Shown here: piece after piece, positions 25,495-34,775 of the stretch
Layout: the number at the start of each line of letters is the position of its first letter
Position numbering within the stretch: position 1 is the stretch's first letter
Assembly (NCBI RefSeq): GCF_024158745.1
Contig: NZ_JAMZAW010000018.1
Coordinates: 62,001 to 126,000 of the forward strand
DNA from: Paenibacillus tyrphae
GTDB taxonomy: Bacteria; Bacillota; Bacilli; Paenibacillales; NBRC-103111
Length of the DNA: 64,000 nucleotides
Reading direction: 5' to 3'
Program-made: the position numbers and the translations under genes
Notes under the pieces: generated by a model
Seen by the model: only the letters and a program-made list of their open reading frames with translations
Told to the model about the DNA's origin: nothing
Database searches by the model: none

Positions 25495-27357
25495 TCAGTC
25501 GATATATCCTTTCTTCCGCGCGATAACGTTCATTTCGGCAATCTGTCGTCTGGCATGCGCTTGAGAGCGTGTTTTTTCTTTGGCCGCAAAATACACGCGT
25601 CCCCGGGGATCTTGAGCGGATCTTCCCACCCGTCCCGCCATTTGAACAAGCGCCGCCGAATCGAACACCGGGGAATCGGCATCTAGAATGAATACATCCG
25701 ACTTTGGAATCGTCACTCCCCGCTCCAAGATGGTCGTGGTGACCAGCATCCGAATCGAGGTTGTGCGAAAATCGGTGACCTTTTGCGAGCGGTCGGCGTC
25801 TTTGGAAGAAGTACCTTGAACATTGACGGAAGGAAACGATTGTCGAAGCAAAGCGACGAACGGCTCGACCATGGCGATTTTCGGGACGAAGACGAAGACT
25901 TGCGCTCCTCTCTCCAATGAGGAAGCCAAGTGCCCCTTAAGCTTGCCGTTCAGACCGTTCTGGGCCAGCATTTGCCGCAAAGGCGGGCACGCGAGAAGCG
26001 ATGGCTCGGGCAGCGGGTGGCGATGGTACCTCGCCGCTACTCGGGCATGCGGCAGCCGGTTGCGCTTTACAGCCCGCTGCAGCTCCTCCGGCGGCGTCGC
26101 CGACAACAAAATGTACGCTCCGCCCGAAACGCATACCTGCTCGGCGGCATAGAGCAGCATCGGATTATTATGGTACGGATATGCGTCGATTTCGTCTACA
26201 ATGACCAGATCAAACGCTTGCCGAAACCTCATCAGCTGATGCGTCGTCGCTAAGGTTAACTCACCCTGCTCCCACCGTTGCTCGCTACCGCCATATAACG
26301 TGACAACCTTCGTATGCGGAAAAGCTTTCTCCAGTCTTGGCTTCAGTTCCAAGACAACATCGCGACGCGGAGTAGCAATGGCGACCCGGCCTCCCTTGGC
26401 TAACGTATATTGAACCATCGGAAAAATCATTTCCGTCTTCCCGGCTCCCGTTACAGCCCAAATAAGAAAACGCGGCGCATGAGGGTCCTGTGCTTTTTCC
26501 CTTGAAAGGGACTTATTTGCTTTCAAAAATTGCAACGCCGAACCCGACGCTTCCGCCTGGACGTCGCTAAGTCCCCACGATTGCAAGTAAACTTCCATGT
26601 CTTCATCCGCCGGTGGCACAGTGTTCATATCGGGACCACCGTTCACCCGAACAATCGGAGTACAGTACCGCGATCTTCCCATGGTCAAACAAGCTTCACA
26701 GTAAGCGCACGGGCCGCCGCAATCCGCACAATGCGTCCAACGAACCGGCGATGCCTCGATGCCTGCCTGTCCTCCAAACACTCCTTGGCTTCCGCAGCGC
26801 TTGCACTTTCCTTTCAATGCCTGGGGCAGCAAAGACCACCGCCTGCCTTCGCTTCGATCTAATTCCACCCCGGCTTCCAGTTCAACTCTGCCCTGAATCC
26901 AAGCGAGCTGTAGAAAGTATGCCGGCGATTCGGCCACGGCTTGATTTCCTTCATGCTGCATCAAGCTCATAAACTCTTCCATAAGCAGGTATCGGCCTTT
27001 CAAGGATAGGCATATGGCATCCATTGTCCTATTCGCGAAGTGTCTGGCTTCATCGGATAGTCCCTCCGCCGTCCCGGTCCATTCCCAAAGCTTCCAATCT
27101 GCTACGGCCTCCGGATGAAGGCCAATCTCACGTGCTGCTGTTCGCAAGCTTTGCAGCATGTCTGACGAGGACGAAGATGCTTTCAGCTTGCGCTTGATTT
27201 CACAGGCTTGTCCGAACGATAAGGCGGGTTCCAGCACACGCAGCTTGAAGCGGCCTCCGGCTTGATCCGTCCAGTAATCCCGGTCGGCCCGCATATCCAA
27301 GGAAACGTGCCAGGAACAACCTCCTGCTGTCATTGCGGCATATACGAAAGCTTTCAT
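25495..27357 (-). CDS. comFA: ComFA, ATP-dependent DNA translocase/helicase for transformation
   Basis: ComFA is thought to pull single-stranded DNA into the cell through ComEC. The 620-aa protein has a four-cysteine zinc motif (CKRCGSQGVF..., HCADCGGPCAYCEAC, about residues 190-230), Walker A WAVTGAGKTEM (about residue 305), Walker B VIVDEIDAYPY instead of DEAD, and helicase motif VI QMAGRVGRSAQDPRGRVYF. The zinc motif before the helicase core is typical. It opens the transcript that runs through comFC and yvyF towards the flg genes. Confidence 0.96.
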   Translation of the reverse strand: MKAFVYAAMTAGGCSWHVSLDMRADRDYWTDQAGGRFKLRVLEPALSFGQACEIKRKLKASSSSSDMLQSLRTAAREIGLHPEAVADWKLWEWTGTAEGLSDEARHFANRTMDAICLSLKGRYLLMEEFMSLMQHEGNQAVAESPAYFLQLAWIQGRVELEAGVELDRSEGRRWSLLPQALKGKCKRCGSQGVFGGQAGIEASPVRWTHCADCGGPCAYCEACLTMGRSRYCTPIVRVNGGPDMNTVPPADEDMEVYLQSWGLSDVQAEASGSALQFLKANKSLSREKAQDPHAPRFLIWAVTGAGKTEMIFPMVQYTLAKGGRVAIATPRRDVVLELKPRLEKAFPHTKVVTLYGGSEQRWEQGELTLATTHQLMRFRQAFDLVIVDEIDAYPYHNNPMLLYAAEQVCVSGGAYILLSATPPEELQRAVKRNRLPHARVAARYHRHPLPEPSLLACPPLRQMLAQNGLNGKLKGHLASSLERGAQVFVFVPKIAMVEPFVALLRQSFPSVNVQGTSSKDADRSQKVTDFRTTSIRMLVTTTILERGVTIPKSDVFILDADSPVFDSAALVQMAGRVGRSAQDPRGRVYFAAKEKTRSQAHARRQIAEMNVIARKKGYID

Positions 27358-27386
27358 GAATCACCTGGTTCGAATTATTTTTATGC

Positions 27387-27785
27387 TTACATGTACTTGA
27401 AAGCGGTTTCTAAACCTTCGTTTTGGTTAAGCCGGACCACAACCACCTGTTCATCTGCATGCTTCAGGACCCATTCCTCCAAGTTCCGTTCCGCAATTGT
27501 ACAGATGCTCAACTGATGCTCCAGACTTAACCTTCGGGCAATGTCCAACGTGTCGTCCGTCGAACCTTCATCCGCCAGCGTCACTGATATCGCCTTGCCC
27601 TTCATCCATGAAAAAAAATACAGCGAGCGAAGATACCACTCTACCTGAAGCTGATTATTGTAGGTTTGCAGCACGTAATGCGTCGTTCTGGGCTTTCCGT
27701 ATCGCCTCCACTGCCAATGGAGCCAATGGATGATGGCGACCCCTGCGGCGTAGCAACCGATAATCCAAGCCAAGCCTAACATCAT
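27387..27785 (-). CDS. Small membrane-anchored protein with a GT2-like motif, function unknown
   Basis: The 132-aa protein starts with one hydrophobic segment (about residues 2-22) followed by a basic stretch, so it is probably anchored with its C-terminus in the cytosol. The segment VTLADEGSTDDTLDIARRL copies the DxGSxDxT motif of family 2 glycosyltransferases, but the domain is far too short and lacks a DxD site. GGGAGGG precedes the ATG. It occupies the place between degU and comFA where Bacillus has yviA and others. I do not recognise a characterised family. Confidence 0.6.
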   Translation of the reverse strand: MMLGLAWIIGCYAAGVAIIHWLHWQWRRYGKPRTTHYVLQTYNNQLQVEWYLRSLYFFSWMKGKAISVTLADEGSTDDTLDIARRLSLEHQLSICTIAERNLEEWVLKHADEQVVVVRLNQNEGLETAFKYM

Positions 27786-27875
27786 AGCGGCTCCCTCCCT
27801 TAAGAGCAGTATATGCCGATAGAAGGGAGATGGTTCCTGCCAAGCTTGAAGAAAGGACTGCTATTGCAAACCCGC

Positions 27876-28601
27876 TTACAGCGTCACCCAGCCATTTTTA
27901 ATCGCGATAATAACCGCCTGTGTCCGGTCGTCGACTTCCATTTTCTGCAAAATGCTGCTGACATGATTTTTAACCGTTTTCTCGCTGATATACAGAAACT
28001 CGCCGATCATCTTGTTGCTTTTGCCTTCGGCCATCAAGCGAAGCACTTCCGCTTCCCGACGGGTCAGCGGGCTATTGTCCATATGCACGTACTTCACGCC
28101 TGCTTCTTTCGACGTCGTGCCGGAACCGGCTACACCCTGCTCGTCCAAATACGTCATACGCCGAAGCTGGTTGATGAGCTTCCCGGTCACTTTCGGATGA
28201 ATATAGGCATGTCCGGCCACGACCGAACGAATCGCGTTGATCAAAGATTCCGCTTCCATGTCTTTCAACAGGTAACCGGAAGCGCCTTTGCGGAGCGTCT
28301 CGAAGACGTAGCTCTCATCGTCATGAATCGAAAGAATAATCACTTTAATGTCCGGAAAAATATCCTTTAATTTCTCCGTCGCTACGACACCGTTCTCTAT
28401 AGGCATGTTAATGTCCATCAAGACGATGTCTGGGTTCAAGGTATTACAGAGCTCCAGTACCTGAATGCCATCGCCGCATTCGCCGACGACTTCCAAGTCG
28501 CTCTCCATATTTAAAATTCGTTTGACCCCCTCGCGAAACAGCTGGTGATCATCTGCTAAAACCAGCTTAATCGGGCGTTTGGCGCTGCCCATAATGTCCA
28601 T
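27876..28601 (-). CDS. degU: Response regulator DegU (NarL/LuxR family)
   Basis: DegU controls exoenzymes, competence and motility after phosphorylation by DegS. It has 241 aa. The receiver domain (about 10-130) carries the acidic pair in LADDHQLF, the phosphorylated Asp in LMDINMP (about residue 63), and a conserved Lys in GYLLKDM. The LuxR-type helix-turn-helix is at about 175-238 (LTRREAEVLRLMAEGKSNKM, SEKTVKNHVSSI). AAGGAGG precedes the start, five bases after degS ends. Flagellar and comF genes downstream are known DegU targets in Bacillus. Confidence 0.95.
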   Translation of the reverse strand: MDIMGSAKRPIKLVLADDHQLFREGVKRILNMESDLEVVGECGDGIQVLELCNTLNPDIVLMDINMPIENGVVATEKLKDIFPDIKVIILSIHDDESYVFETLRKGASGYLLKDMEAESLINAIRSVVAGHAYIHPKVTGKLINQLRRMTYLDEQGVAGSGTTSKEAGVKYVHMDNSPLTRREAEVLRLMAEGKSNKMIGEFLYISEKTVKNHVSSILQKMEVDDRTQAVIIAIKNGWVTL

Positions 28602-28606
28602 ATTGA

Positions 28607-29761
28607 TTACTCCTCCTTGGATTCTGACTTGATCGGGATGACCATGGATAGTTTTGTTCCCGCCCCTGGCGCCGATTCGATGTCCATTCGCCCCTCGAGC
28701 AGCTCTACGCGCTCACGCATGCCCATTAAGCCGTAATGACTGCCGCGTGCAATCTTCTTGTCGATATTGTCGGTGATAAAACCAACGCCATTATCGGATA
28801 CGGTTATTTTCATCATCTGCTGCTGGAACGTAAGCTCCAGTGAGACATGGGAGGCTTCCGCGTGCTTGAGGACGTTAGAGAACGCTTCCTGTACCAAGCG
28901 GTACACCGCTACTTCCATACCGGATGGCAGGCGGACTTCTTTTCCGACCAGCTCGATTTTGGTGCGAATCTTCGTTCTCTCCTCGTAATCCTGCACAAAC
29001 TTACGCAAGGTGGGGACTAATCCGAGGTCGTCAAGCGCCATGGGACGAAGATTGAAAATGATCTTGCGAACCTCTTCAATCCCGCCCCGGACACCCGTTT
29101 TCAAATCATTCAGTTCATCTTTTACGGCATTATAGGCCTGCTTGGCCAACATGCGCTCGGTAATTTCGGTGCGAAGGACCATGTTTGCCATATTTTGCGC
29201 AAGGCCGTCGTGAATTTCCCGGGCAATTCTCTTTCGTTCCTCTTCCTGTGCCAAAATGATCTTAAGACCCAGCAGCTGCCGGTTTTTGGCCGATTCCAGA
29301 AGACGTGTCACTTGATTGAGATCCCCGGATAAGTACTCAAGCACTACATTGAATTGAGAGACTAAAGACTCTGCCCGTTCCAGCTGTTTGTCGACATTTT
29401 TCAACCGTTTCTGCAGGTCGTCCCGTCTTGCTTTCAAATGTAGTTCTTTTTCCCGGTGAATGGCCAATTGGGCTTGCAGTTGGGTGGCCGCCTCGTAAGC
29501 CGCCCGAATATCTTCCTCATTGAAGCGCTTGAAATCGCGGCTCACTTCGGTCAAACGAACACGGGAGCGTCGATACTCCACCTCGAATCGGTCCACCGTA
29601 TCGATCGTGCGGCTCGTTTCTTCAATCACCGACTGCAATTCCTTGTTCAGCGCTTCGCGCTCAGCCCGGACGCTCTCACAGATCTCAAAAATTTGGTACT
29701 TGCTGTTTTCCATGACATCAATGGCATTTCTGATGACGCGGTCAAAAACGTCGACTTGCAT
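28607..29761 (-). CDS. degS: Cytoplasmic sensor kinase DegS
   Basis: DegS phosphorylates DegU. The 384-aa protein has no membrane segment. A long coiled coil (about 30-160) is the sensory region; the HisKA_3 motif EEERKRIAREIHDGLAQN holds the phospho-accepting His at about 184; the HATPase domain shows VYRLVQEAFSNVLKHAEASH and DNGVGF. AAGGAG precedes the ATG. It is the first gene of the degSU unit. Repeats of TAGTAC lie in the upstream gap. Confidence 0.95.
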   Translation of the reverse strand: MQVDVFDRVIRNAIDVMENSKYQIFEICESVRAEREALNKELQSVIEETSRTIDTVDRFEVEYRRSRVRLTEVSRDFKRFNEEDIRAAYEAATQLQAQLAIHREKELHLKARRDDLQKRLKNVDKQLERAESLVSQFNVVLEYLSGDLNQVTRLLESAKNRQLLGLKIILAQEEERKRIAREIHDGLAQNMANMVLRTEITERMLAKQAYNAVKDELNDLKTGVRGGIEEVRKIIFNLRPMALDDLGLVPTLRKFVQDYEERTKIRTKIELVGKEVRLPSGMEVAVYRLVQEAFSNVLKHAEASHVSLELTFQQQMMKITVSDNGVGFITDNIDKKIARGSHYGLMGMRERVELLEGRMDIESAPGAGTKLSMVIPIKSESKEE

Positions 29762-29794
29762 CCGGACAAAGCTCCTTCGCCATTTTTCTCGGAC

Positions 29795-29848
29795 GTACTA
29801 GCAATATAGTACCATATTTTCGGAAGATTGTGAGAGCTTATAGTACTA
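29795..29848. repeat. TAGTAC/GTACTA repeats upstream of degS
   Basis: gtacta (29795-29800) and tagtac (29807-29812) form an inverted repeat with a 6-nt gap, and a perfect palindrome TAGTACTA lies at 29841-29848. They fill most of the gap between degS and the preceding gene and could be an operator. No clear -35/-10 pair was found. Confidence 0.35.
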
Positions 29849-29849
29849 A

Positions 29850-32468
29850 TTATTGCAGGGTGATTTGCTGGGTTTTTCCATCCCAAGTCACTTTCCAACC
29901 CAGGTTCTCAGACAAAATGCGCAGAGGCACCATCGTCAAATCTTTCATAATGACCGGCGGAACTTCGGCCGTAATCCGCTGCCCGTTCACAATCAGGTCT
30001 TTGTTATCGATCCACAGATCAATCATTTTACCGCCGCGAAGGACCGTCACTTTACGCTCGTTCGGGTCCCAGCTCACCTTTCCGCCTAGAGCATCAGTCA
30101 CAAAACGGATCGGAATGAGTGTATTCCCCTCTGTGATGACCGGAGCTTGTTCCAGTGTCATCGCTTTGCCGTTAACGGTCACAGCCTTTTTGTTGACTGT
30201 CAGCTGGACGGAATTATTCGATGGCTGCTGCACCGCGCCGCGGTACGTAAACGTAATATCGTCGATGCCGATTTTCCCTTTGGCTGCCCGTTCGTCCTGT
30301 CCGATTTCCTCATTTACAACATAGACGCTCTTGACGCGAATCGGATAGCTCAGCTTCAAATCCGTCAGATCGGCAGTAATTTGCTTCCAACCTTTCCAGT
30401 TAATATTTCTTGCGAAATCAACATAATGAATTTTACCGGCATTGTCAAGCAGCTCCGCACGCAGCCAGTTCAGGCTCTCGTCGCCGTTGACTCTCATTTT
30501 CATATATTGTGGCTCGCCCTCAATGAGAATGCGGGTATCCATCGTCGCATAAGCCCATTTGGTGCCTTTTCCTTGCGTGAAGTCGTAGTTAAGCTCCAAA
30601 TATTTGTTGCCTTTCTCGTCAGGAACGGTGTAGACGGAAGAAACCACTTCCTGCGGCTTCTTATCCGAGAGCGTCATCACGGACTCTTTGTCCAGATCAT
30701 ACCATACCTTATCAATTCCGACAGGAATCGTCGTCGTCGTGCTGAAGCCGTCATATCGTGCGATCAGCTGCGCGCCCGTGCTTCCTGCCAGGCTTGTAAC
30801 CTTCAGCATACCATTCGTAACTTCGCCTTGGATGCCAAGCACTTCCCACTGAATGAGCTCCGGCGGAATTTCTCTCGTCTTGCCAGACGACGTTGTCGCA
30901 ACGACCGGCAGCTTGTACGTTTCGCCTTCGGACAGCGCAAGATTATCAGACGTAATTTTCATGCTGGTCAGCTGATTCCGGCCCACGACTTCGACATCCG
31001 CCGTCGAGGTGCCCTGCCCAGATACCGCCGTTACCTTGCTTATCCCCGGTTGGTTCGGAGTAAATACGTTATCTTTGAACGTACCCTTATTGCCGGCTAC
31101 GCTCCATTGTGCCGTAATTTTATCGGTGTCGACCACCGGGTTGTAAAAGACGTCGTAGGCTTTAAAACGAAGCGGAGCCTGCTCGCCAACAAACAGCACG
31201 CTTGGCGCCTGAATAAACAGTTCCTTCACTTCGCCCTGAGGCGCGGTCGAGAATACCCCTACCCCGTTCACGACTTTCCGCTGAATTCCGGTTTCGGTTT
31301 TATTCACAAGCACAGGCGTCATTTCACCAAGCGGCCGGGCTACCATCTGCGTCGAACCGCCTCCGTCAAGGTTAAGCCCTTTCCATACGCCAACTTGAAT
31401 CATGAACTGTTGCAGCTCTTTCATCGATAAGCCTTTGCTTTCGCCGCTGTAGTCCGCCGTAATGATGTAGGCTGTCTTCTGGTCCTTGGAATAGCCCAGC
31501 GCCGTCCGCGAACGCGTGCAGCAAAGATCGTCCACCGGGCGCGAAAATTCCGATGGCTTGCCTTCATCCACCAAAATCGTATGACCGCCGATCATCATTT
31601 TGAACGTACTGGCATCATACTTCTTGTTCGGGTCCTGCGGCAGGATTTGGTAGTCTGCCTTCAGCGGATCGCCCACTTTTACATGTGCTCGGATAAAATC
31701 GGCAGCTTTGCCCGATGCGCGCAAAATATACCCGTCTTTCGGCGCAATCATTTTAATAACGCCGTTATCTGCAATTTCTTTAACGATACCGTTCTGTACC
31801 AAAATTTCCGTTGGAACGGTCACGCCGTCATTGGAACGGTCCACTTGCCCCCAAGCGTTCGTATACATGAACAAACCGTCAATATGACTGTGCTCACCGC
31901 CGGGCTCGAACCAGTAGTATGTTTTGTTAATCCCGCCAAGCGCGTAGCTTTGCCCGTCTTTCGCAATAATGGAGCCTTTAAACGTAAATAGGTCCACAAT
32001 AGGCTTGTTGTCCTTGTCCAGCGCAAACGAGTAGAAGCCAGGCAAATACGGCGGCGTTGCCATTAACTGCCCGTTGGCAATCTCCGGACCCATCGGAACA
32101 CCTTCCGCCTGGGTGTTATAGAAGTCGCCGTTTACCCCTGCGACAGCTTTCGTTTCCTTGGCCATGCCCAGCACGCTTTGCTTGCGCGTAAACTGGTTCT
32201 CGGTCCCTGACATGACATCCAGCTTGACATATGGGTTCGTCAAATCCACTTCCACGACATTCGCATTGACTTTGACGTCTTTTTTGCTTCGAGTAAACTG
32301 CCATACATATTTTTTCAACACGGCACCGGTCGTCAAAATTTCTTGGCTTACCACTGTCGGAGCCGAATCCGCCGCTTCTGCGCTAAACGGTACCGACCAT
32401 GTGGACAGCAGCAGCGACACTGCCAAAACGGCACCCGACAACTTTCGCCATTTCTTCTGCACAATCAC
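29850..32468 (-). CDS. Secreted phosphodiester-glycosidase (NAGPA-like) protein with copper-amine-oxidase-N stalk domain
   Basis: An 872-aa exported protein. The GTG start follows GAGGAG, and a signal peptide covers about residues 1-33 (basic MIVQKKWRKL, hydrophobic core, AEA-A). The catalytic-like domain (about 45-420) has GVNGDFYNTQ and LNLDGGGSTQMVA, as in the phosphodiester glycosidase family PF09992, whose members uncover or hydrolyse phosphate-linked sugars. Ig-like and carbohydrate-binding-like regions follow. The last ~115 residues contain two stalk-type motifs (VPPVIMKDLTMVPLRIL, APVITEGNTLIPIRFV) of the copper-amine-oxidase N family, common in Paenibacillus surface proteins. A cell-wall polymer may be the substrate; that is inference. 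Confidence 0.82.
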   Translation of the reverse strand: MIVQKKWRKLSGAVLAVSLLLSTWSVPFSAEAADSAPTVVSQEILTTGAVLKKYVWQFTRSKKDVKVNANVVEVDLTNPYVKLDVMSGTENQFTRKQSVLGMAKETKAVAGVNGDFYNTQAEGVPMGPEIANGQLMATPPYLPGFYSFALDKDNKPIVDLFTFKGSIIAKDGQSYALGGINKTYYWFEPGGEHSHIDGLFMYTNAWGQVDRSNDGVTVPTEILVQNGIVKEIADNGVIKMIAPKDGYILRASGKAADFIRAHVKVGDPLKADYQILPQDPNKKYDASTFKMMIGGHTILVDEGKPSEFSRPVDDLCCTRSRTALGYSKDQKTAYIITADYSGESKGLSMKELQQFMIQVGVWKGLNLDGGGSTQMVARPLGEMTPVLVNKTETGIQRKVVNGVGVFSTAPQGEVKELFIQAPSVLFVGEQAPLRFKAYDVFYNPVVDTDKITAQWSVAGNKGTFKDNVFTPNQPGISKVTAVSGQGTSTADVEVVGRNQLTSMKITSDNLALSEGETYKLPVVATTSSGKTREIPPELIQWEVLGIQGEVTNGMLKVTSLAGSTGAQLIARYDGFSTTTTIPVGIDKVWYDLDKESVMTLSDKKPQEVVSSVYTVPDEKGNKYLELNYDFTQGKGTKWAYATMDTRILIEGEPQYMKMRVNGDESLNWLRAELLDNAGKIHYVDFARNINWKGWKQITADLTDLKLSYPIRVKSVYVVNEEIGQDERAAKGKIGIDDITFTYRGAVQQPSNNSVQLTVNKKAVTVNGKAMTLEQAPVITEGNTLIPIRFVTDALGGKVSWDPNERKVTVLRGGKMIDLWIDNKDLIVNGQRITAEVPPVIMKDLTMVPLRILSENLGWKVTWDGKTQQITLQ

Positions 32469-32568
32469 GTTTCTGTTCTCCTCTCGTTTTCCACTCTCCT
32501 TTTATATAGACTCAATGACTATCCAAAAAGTTACGATAATCACAGGTGATAAAAATCGACAAAAATGC

Positions 32569-32602
32569 AAAAAGACGATCCGCGAAAAGAACGGACCGTC
32601 TT
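32569..32602 (-). terminator. Terminator after metK
   Basis: An 11-bp stem with one G-U (32572-32582/32592-32602) and a 9-nt loop is followed by a T-run on the minus strand. Confidence 0.8.
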
Positions 32603-32626
32603 GCTTAGACAGATCTGGAAAAAATA

Positions 32627-33832
32627 TTAAGCTTGGGCGTCAGCTTTCAGCTGCTCCGCTTTATCCGTACGCTCCCAAGGCAAATCGATGTCGGTACGGC
32701 CAAAATGACCGTAAGCTGCCGTTTGCTTGTAGATCGGACGACGCAGGTCGAGCATTTTGATAATACCGGCTGGACGCAGGTCAAAGTTTTTACGAACGAT
32801 TTCGACCAGCTTCTCTTCGCTTACTTTGCCTGTGCCGAACGTATCGACAGAAATCGAAACCGGCTTCGCTACGCCAATCGCATAAGCAAGTTGGACTTCA
32901 CATTTGTCGGCAAGACCTGCAGCTACGATGTTTTTGGCAACGTAACGAGCTGCGTAAGCGCCGGAACGGTCGACTTTCGTCGGATCTTTACCGGAGAACG
33001 CACCTCCGCCATGACGGGCGTATCCGCCGTACGTATCGACGATGATTTTACGGCCGGTCAAACCAGCATCACCTTGCGGTCCGCCGATAACGAAACGGCC
33101 TGTCGGATTGATAAAGTATTTGGTATTGTCGTCGATCAAGGCTGCCGGAACGATCGGCTTGATAACGTGTTCTTTAATGTCCGCTTGGATCTGCTCCAAC
33201 GATACTTCTTCAGCATGCTGGGTAGAAACAACGATCGTATCGACGCGAACCGGTTTAGCTCCTTCGTACTCTACGGTCACTTGCGTTTTGCCATCCGGAC
33301 GGAGATAAGCAAGCGTACCGTTCTTACGAACTTCCGATAAGCGGCGTGCCAGTTGGTGGGACAGCGAAATTGGCAGCGGCATCAGTTCAGGCGTCTCATT
33401 AACCGCAAAGCCAAACATCATGCCTTGGTCACCGGCACCGATCGCTTCGATTTGATCGTCCGTCATTTGGCCTTCACGGGCTTCAAGCGCTTTGTTAACG
33501 CCTTGGGCGATATCAGGCGACTGCTCGTTCAAGGAAACAAGCACTGCGCAAGTTTGAGAGTCAAAACCGTATTTCGCGCGAGTGTAGCCGATATCTTTGA
33601 TGGTTTGACGTGCAATGGATTGAATATCAACATATTCCGATTGGCTTGTAATTTCACCGATGACAAGAACCAAACCGGTAGCTACGGAAACTTCGCAAGC
33701 TACACGAGCATTCGGGTCATTTGCCAAAAATGCGTCAAGTACGGAGTCGGAAATTTGGTCACAAATTTTATCCGGATGCCCCTCAGTTACAGACTCCGAG
33801 GTAAACAAACGGCGGCCCACAGGATTGGACAT
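32627..33832 (-). CDS. metK: S-adenosylmethionine synthetase MetK
   Basis: MetK makes S-adenosylmethionine from methionine and ATP. The 401-aa length is standard. Signatures are [20 protein letters not shown] near the N-terminus, [20 protein letters not shown], and [26 protein letters not shown] precedes the ATG. The leader has a consensus-like promoter and an intrinsic-terminator hairpin, but none of the conserved blocks of an S-box (SAM-I) riboswitch, which normally precedes metK in Bacillus. Confidence 0.98.
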   Translation of the reverse strand: MSNPVGRRLFTSESVTEGHPDKICDQISDSVLDAFLANDPNARVACEVSVATGLVLVIGEITSQSEYVDIQSIARQTIKDIGYTRAKYGFDSQTCAVLVSLNEQSPDIAQGVNKALEAREGQMTDDQIEAIGAGDQGMMFGFAVNETPELMPLPISLSHQLARRLSEVRKNGTLAYLRPDGKTQVTVEYEGAKPVRVDTIVVSTQHAEEVSLEQIQADIKEHVIKPIVPAALIDDNTKYFINPTGRFVIGGPQGDAGLTGRKIIVDTYGGYARHGGGAFSGKDPTKVDRSGAYAARYVAKNIVAAGLADKCEVQLAYAIGVAKPVSISVDTFGTGKVSEEKLVEIVRKNFDLRPAGIIKMLDLRRPIYKQTAAYGHFGRTDIDLPWERTDKAEQLKADAQA

Positions 33833-33884
33833 GAAAACAACCTCCTACTGCTTTTATTATGGATAAAGGCTTAAGTCCACATAC

Positions 33885-33916
33885 AAAAAATCAACCTTTT
33901 CCGGGTGGAAAAGGTT
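33885..33916 (-). terminator. Terminator-type hairpin in the metK leader (possible attenuator)
   Basis: A perfect 10-bp stem aaccttttcc/ggaaaaggtt (33893-33902/33907-33916) is followed on the minus strand by GA and six T. Minus-strand AGAAGGT (33929-33935), further upstream in the leader, can pair with ACCTTTT of the 5' arm, so an alternative fold exists. Confidence 0.6.
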
Positions 33917-33941
33917 TCTTTAGCTGCTACCTTCTTATTGT

Positions 33942-33970
33942 ATGTTACTGGATTTGCAGAAGGCTGTCAA
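33942..33970 (-). promoter_or_regulatory. Predicted SigA promoter of metK
   Basis: A perfect TTGACA (33965-33970), a 17-nt spacer and TAACAT (33942-33947), about 110 nt upstream of the metK start. Confidence 0.6.
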
Positions 33971-34032
33971 TAAATTATGATGAGATCGCGTAAAATTAAC
34001 ATTCCTGTTGATAATTGAAAAAAATAAACCAA

Positions 34033-34062
34033 TTTACAATATAAGGTATCATATGATATTAT
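34033..34062 (+). promoter_or_regulatory. Predicted promoter of the small secreted protein, with a palindrome in the spacer
   Basis: TTTACA (34033-34038), an 18-nt spacer and TATTAT (34057-34062). The 12-bp palindrome TATCATATGATA (34047-34058) lies between the elements and touches the -10, a typical operator position. Confidence 0.5.
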
Positions 34063-34101
34063 TTCAATGTAATTCAAATTAATAGAAACAAGGAGGTTAT
34101 C

Positions 34102-34533
34102 ATGAAAAAATTTGTTGCTCTACTCGCCGCATTAACTGTTCTCGTCTCTGTTGCACCTGTCTCGGCGGAATCTCTGAAAGTGTCTTCTACCAAAAAGGAA
34201 GTAAATAGTTTATCATCTACTTACAATGTGAGACCAGGTGATTACCAAAGTTTTAACCCGTTATATCCTGTGGGAAATTTCCCAATAGAATACGAAATTA
34301 AACAAAGTAGTAGCAGTTTCGTTAATGCAAAATATCAAATTTTCCATTATCAAGATGGGGATTGGAGGTTAGTTGAAGAGTATTATCGTGCCGGAAATTC
34401 AACTGTTCGTGGTATGATCTACACAAATGGTGGAGTAGGAGTGTATAAACTTGTAGTAACTAATCTAACAAATTATCCAAGTCCTGCTGATCTCCGTCTT
34501 GAGGTCCAGTTTTATAATGCTGAAGGAGCTTGA
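34102..34533 (+). CDS. Small secreted protein of unknown function
   Basis: The 143-aa protein begins with a clear signal peptide (MKKFVALLAALTVLVSVAPV, cleavage after VSA around residue 22). The mature part is about 120 aa, rich in Tyr, Ser and Val, with no cysteine, and looks beta-rich (FVNAKYQIFHYQDGDWRLVE, GVYKLVVTNLTNY). AAGGAGG stands five bases before the ATG. It is the only plus-strand gene between fdhD/the island and the window end, stands alone, and ends before a strong bidirectional terminator. Sequence is AT-richer than its neighbours. I do not recognise the family. Confidence 0.75.
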   Translation: MKKFVALLAALTVLVSVAPVSAESLKVSSTKKEVNSLSSTYNVRPGDYQSFNPLYPVGNFPIEYEIKQSSSSFVNAKYQIFHYQDGDWRLVEEYYRAGNSTVRGMIYTNGGVGVYKLVVTNLTNYPSPADLRLEVQFYNAEGA

Positions 34534-34656
34534 GTTATTTGATCATGTAAAAACAAGCTCGGCAGAATTAAAAACTAAATGCTTATTTGCATTTGATCCC
34601 CTGCTAGAGCCTTAAATTGAATGTTCTAGGAGATAGATTCCCCTAACTTTAATACA

Positions 34657-34703
34657 AAAAATCGCGAGTTTGAGGTTATACTGCCTTCAAACTCGCGATT
34701 TTT
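34657..34703. terminator. Strong bidirectional terminator
   Basis: A perfect 17-bp stem (34657-34673/34687-34703) with A-run and T-run at its ends and a 13-nt loop. It serves the plus-strand gene and can stop minus transcripts from the SASP side. Between 34534 and 34656 I see nothing else. Confidence 0.85.
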
Positions 34704-34775
34704 GATGTAGATATAAATTTATTACAAGTATAGCCACCAAATTTTTTCTTATCTGCGAACTCGACTTAGCTTTTA

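Noticed and set aside
33833-34000. SAM-I (S-box) or SAM-III (SMK) riboswitch in the metK leader
   Set aside because: The conserved sequence blocks of both classes are absent. Only a simple terminator-type hairpin is seen.
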